Source: Candidatus Dojkabacteria bacterium | GTDB taxonomy: Bacteria; Patescibacteriota; Dojkabacteria; B142; OLB20 | Direction: 5' to 3' | Length of the DNA stretch: 8,456 nt | Assembly (NCBI GenBank): GCA_020429485.1 | Contig: JAGQLK010000042.1 | Coordinates: 1 to 8,456, forward strand | Part shown: piece by piece, positions 7,016 to 8,456 of the stretch | Layout: every line of letters begins with the position of its first letter | Numbering within the stretch: the first letter of the stretch is position 1 | Notes under the pieces: generated by a model | What the model saw: the letters and a program-made list of their open reading frames with translations, nothing else | Databases searched by the model: none | What the model was told of the DNA's origin: nothing | Program-made: the position numbers and the translations under genes

Positions 7016-8456
7016 CTTTTGTTGTTTTAATAGCCGATAATACAACCCCTGGCAAAGATCCTTCTATAAGAACCAGATCGCCAGAATGAACATGTTCAAT
7101 ATATGCGTTTTTAAGTTTGTATGGTGTATCTACTAATATCGAATTGAAGCTACTATCTGCTTGCAGAACACCTGCGTGTAAATCCTCATCAGAAGTAATT
7201 AATCCATCTGCCTTTTTTACTAATTCTTTTGCTAATCTCTTATATACTTTTTCTCTATCCGTCCCTAACTCTATAAGTCCTTGTGTTAATACCCAATGCT
7301 TACCCTTAACAGTTTGTTTAGATAGCATCAATAATCCTGACAAGAAACCAGTTGGACTAACGTTATATCCATCATCAATTATTTTACTTTCATTGATACC
7401 AACAACTGTTTTCAGATATGGAACATCAAAATTTGTTTCATTTATGATTTCTACCAATTCGTTTGGCTGGATACCTAATCGTAACCCAACAGCAATTGCT
7501 GCTAATAGATTTGATGCATTGTGTAGCCCTGGGATATTTGTCTTAATTGAATATTCTGTTCCTTTAAGTACAAGCGTAAATTCTAAACCTTTCTTACCAA
7601 ATATTATGTCTTTTGCATAAATATTCGCGTTTTTAGGAAAGCTCACTTTTTCCTCTTCATCATCTTCTTCTGAAGTTGCGGTCATTAGATCAAGTTCCTC
7701 ATTGATTGAGTAATACATAATTTTCTCTTTGTCTGTTCTTTCTGCCATTCTTACTGCATATTCATTATTGCCATTCAATATTGCCAATCCATCATCCTTC
7801 ATTCCTTGTATTATCTCGTATTTGGCTTCAAATACATTTTCTATTGTTCCAAATATACTTAAATGTTGCCCTTCTACGCCTGTCACTATTGATATATCAG
7901 GTGGAGCTACTTTAGTCGACTTCATTATTTCACCTTTCTTATATGCACCCATTTCCGCAATGAATATTTCTGTATCTTCATTTACAAAATTTGTAATCGC
8001 CTGAGCTATTCCGACATCTGTGTTATGGTTCTCGGGTGTTTTAGCTGTAATAAATTTATTTGAAAGAATTTGAAAAAGAAGTTCTTTGGTTGTAGTTTTC
8101 CCATAGCTACCAGTTATTGCAATTACCTTGAGGTCTTTTAAGTTCCGTAACTTACTTGCTGCCATTTGCACCATATTCCTTCTTTTGAATAGCGCCATTG
8201 GTTCGGTAAGTATTGAGAATGTGCTTACAAATAAAGGTGTAAGTAAATCTAGACTAACATTGAAAAGGGATATAACCAGTACTATCAATGAGCCCAACGG
8301 AATGATTAATATTCCATCCTCTACCTGAGGTAGAATTTCAACAAAGCTCACTTCTGTTAATGTAGTTACTGGTTGAAATGATGAACTGATATTATGTAAT
8401 GTTGAATCGCCTACTGGTAAACCAATCAACCAAAAGCTGAATAGTAGATAAGGTAA
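7008..8456 (-). CDS. Membrane-anchored MurF-like Mur ligase (5' end outside the window)
   Basis: The frame stays open to the window edge, so the gene is 5'-partial with 482 residues visible. A TTG at 8427-8429 is not a convincing start, because the upstream codons continue a hydrophobic stretch. MurF adds D-Ala-D-Ala to UDP-MurNAc-tripeptide using ATP. The ATP-binding domain shows the P-loop ITGSYGKTTTKE (about 8082-8117), NHNTDVGIA, EMGAYKKGE, GQHLSIFGTIENVFEAKYEI with the lysine usually carbamylated in Mur ligases, and LHNASNLLAAIAVGLRLGI. The C-terminal domain has DDGYNVSPTG (about 7347-7376), matching MurF's DxYNANP, and GLIELG. The usual N-terminal UDP-substrate domain is absent. In its place are hydrophobic segments near 8422-8456 and 8220-8315 that are likely membrane helices, a form I associate with CPR bacteria. 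A strongly acidic insert lies near 7650-7685. The gene overlaps the downstream femX-like gene by 8 bases. The Mur ligase assignment is firm, but MurF activity itself is inferred. Confidence 0.88.
   Translation of the reverse strand, partial: LPYLLFSFWLIGLPVGDSTLHNISSSFQPVTTLTEVSFVEILPQVEDGILIIPLGSLIVLVISLFNVSLDLLTPLFVSTFSILTEPMALFKRRNMVQMAASKLRNLKDLKVIAITGSYGKTTTKELLFQILSNKFITAKTPENHNTDVGIAQAITNFVNEDTEIFIAEMGAYKKGEIMKSTKVAPPDISIVTGVEGQHLSIFGTIENVFEAKYEIIQGMKDDGLAILNGNNEYAVRMAERTDKEKIMYYSINEELDLMTATSEEDDEEEKVSFPKNANIYAKDIIFGKKGLEFTLVLKGTEYSIKTNIPGLHNASNLLAAIAVGLRLGIQPNELVEIINETNFDVPYLKTVVGINESKIIDDGYNVSPTGFLSGLLMLSKQTVKGKHWVLTQGLIELGTDREKVYKRLAKELVKKADGLITSDEDLHAGVLQADSSFNSILVDTPYKLKNAYIEHVHSGDLVLIEGSLPGVVLSAIKTTKDE

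Noticed and set aside
7043..7045. Upstream ATG as the start of the FemAB-family gene
   Set aside because: It would give a 38-base overlap and ten extra residues without a clear Shine-Dalgarno; the ATGAGTAA overlap start is more typical. It remains possible.
7117..8328. Plus-strand open frames of 66-167 codons opposite the Mur ligase-like gene
   Set aside because: They lie antisense within a clearly conserved coding frame, show no recognisable domains, and are expected by chance on the opposite strand.
8427..8429. TTG as the start codon of the Mur ligase-like gene
   Set aside because: The frame remains open upstream to the window edge and encodes a continuing hydrophobic stretch, so the true start is most likely outside.
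1..8456. Alternative genetic code with UGA as glycine
   Set aside because: The transglutaminase-fold gene ends sensibly at TGA after its basic tail, and conserved genes have no in-frame TGA.

Overview
The window is an AT-rich stretch of bacterial DNA with five protein genes, all on the minus strand. Read in the direction of transcription (high to low coordinates) the order is: membrane-anchored MurF-like Mur ligase (its 5' end lies outside the window), FemAB-family aminoacyltransferase, glutamyl-tRNA synthetase (gltX), a secreted and membrane-anchored transglutaminase-fold protein, and a protein shaped like PEP synthase / pyruvate phosphate dikinase. Coding density is high, the gaps are 30-100 bases, and the first two genes overlap by 8 bases. 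I see no tRNA, rRNA, CRISPR array, insertion sequence or gene on the plus strand. No gene-free stretch exceeds about 100 bases.

The organism is probably a member of the Candidate Phyla Radiation (Patescibacteria). The main reason is the Mur ligase: instead of the usual N-terminal UDP-MurNAc-peptide-binding domain it has hydrophobic membrane segments directly before the ATP-binding domain, an arrangement I associate with that group. The AT-rich composition, compact layout and divergent enzymes fit. UGA appears to be an ordinary stop codon: the transglutaminase-fold gene ends in TGA, and no in-frame TGA interrupts the conserved gltX. This argues against the UGA=Gly code of Gracilibacteria and Absconditabacteria. 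I cannot name the phylum.

The right half (about 5987-8456) is a cell-envelope pair. The Mur ligase-like protein would act on peptidoglycan precursors at the membrane, and the FemAB-family protein would add amino acids from aminoacyl-tRNA to the peptide stem. After a 102-base gap with a weak possible promoter, gltX begins and is followed closely by the other two genes, which may form one transcript.

The most notable point is in the left half. Both genes there look like pseudoenzymes. The transglutaminase-fold protein keeps the His and Asp of the triad but has Ser where the nucleophilic Cys should be, and its predicted mature form has no Cys at all. The 854-residue PEP-synthase-like protein keeps the three-part layout (nucleotide-binding, swivelling and barrel-like domains) but lacks the phosphohistidine signature and most ATP- and PEP-site residues. 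Both frames are intact over long distances, so these look like maintained proteins with changed roles rather than decaying genes. Their partners and functions cannot be read from this window.
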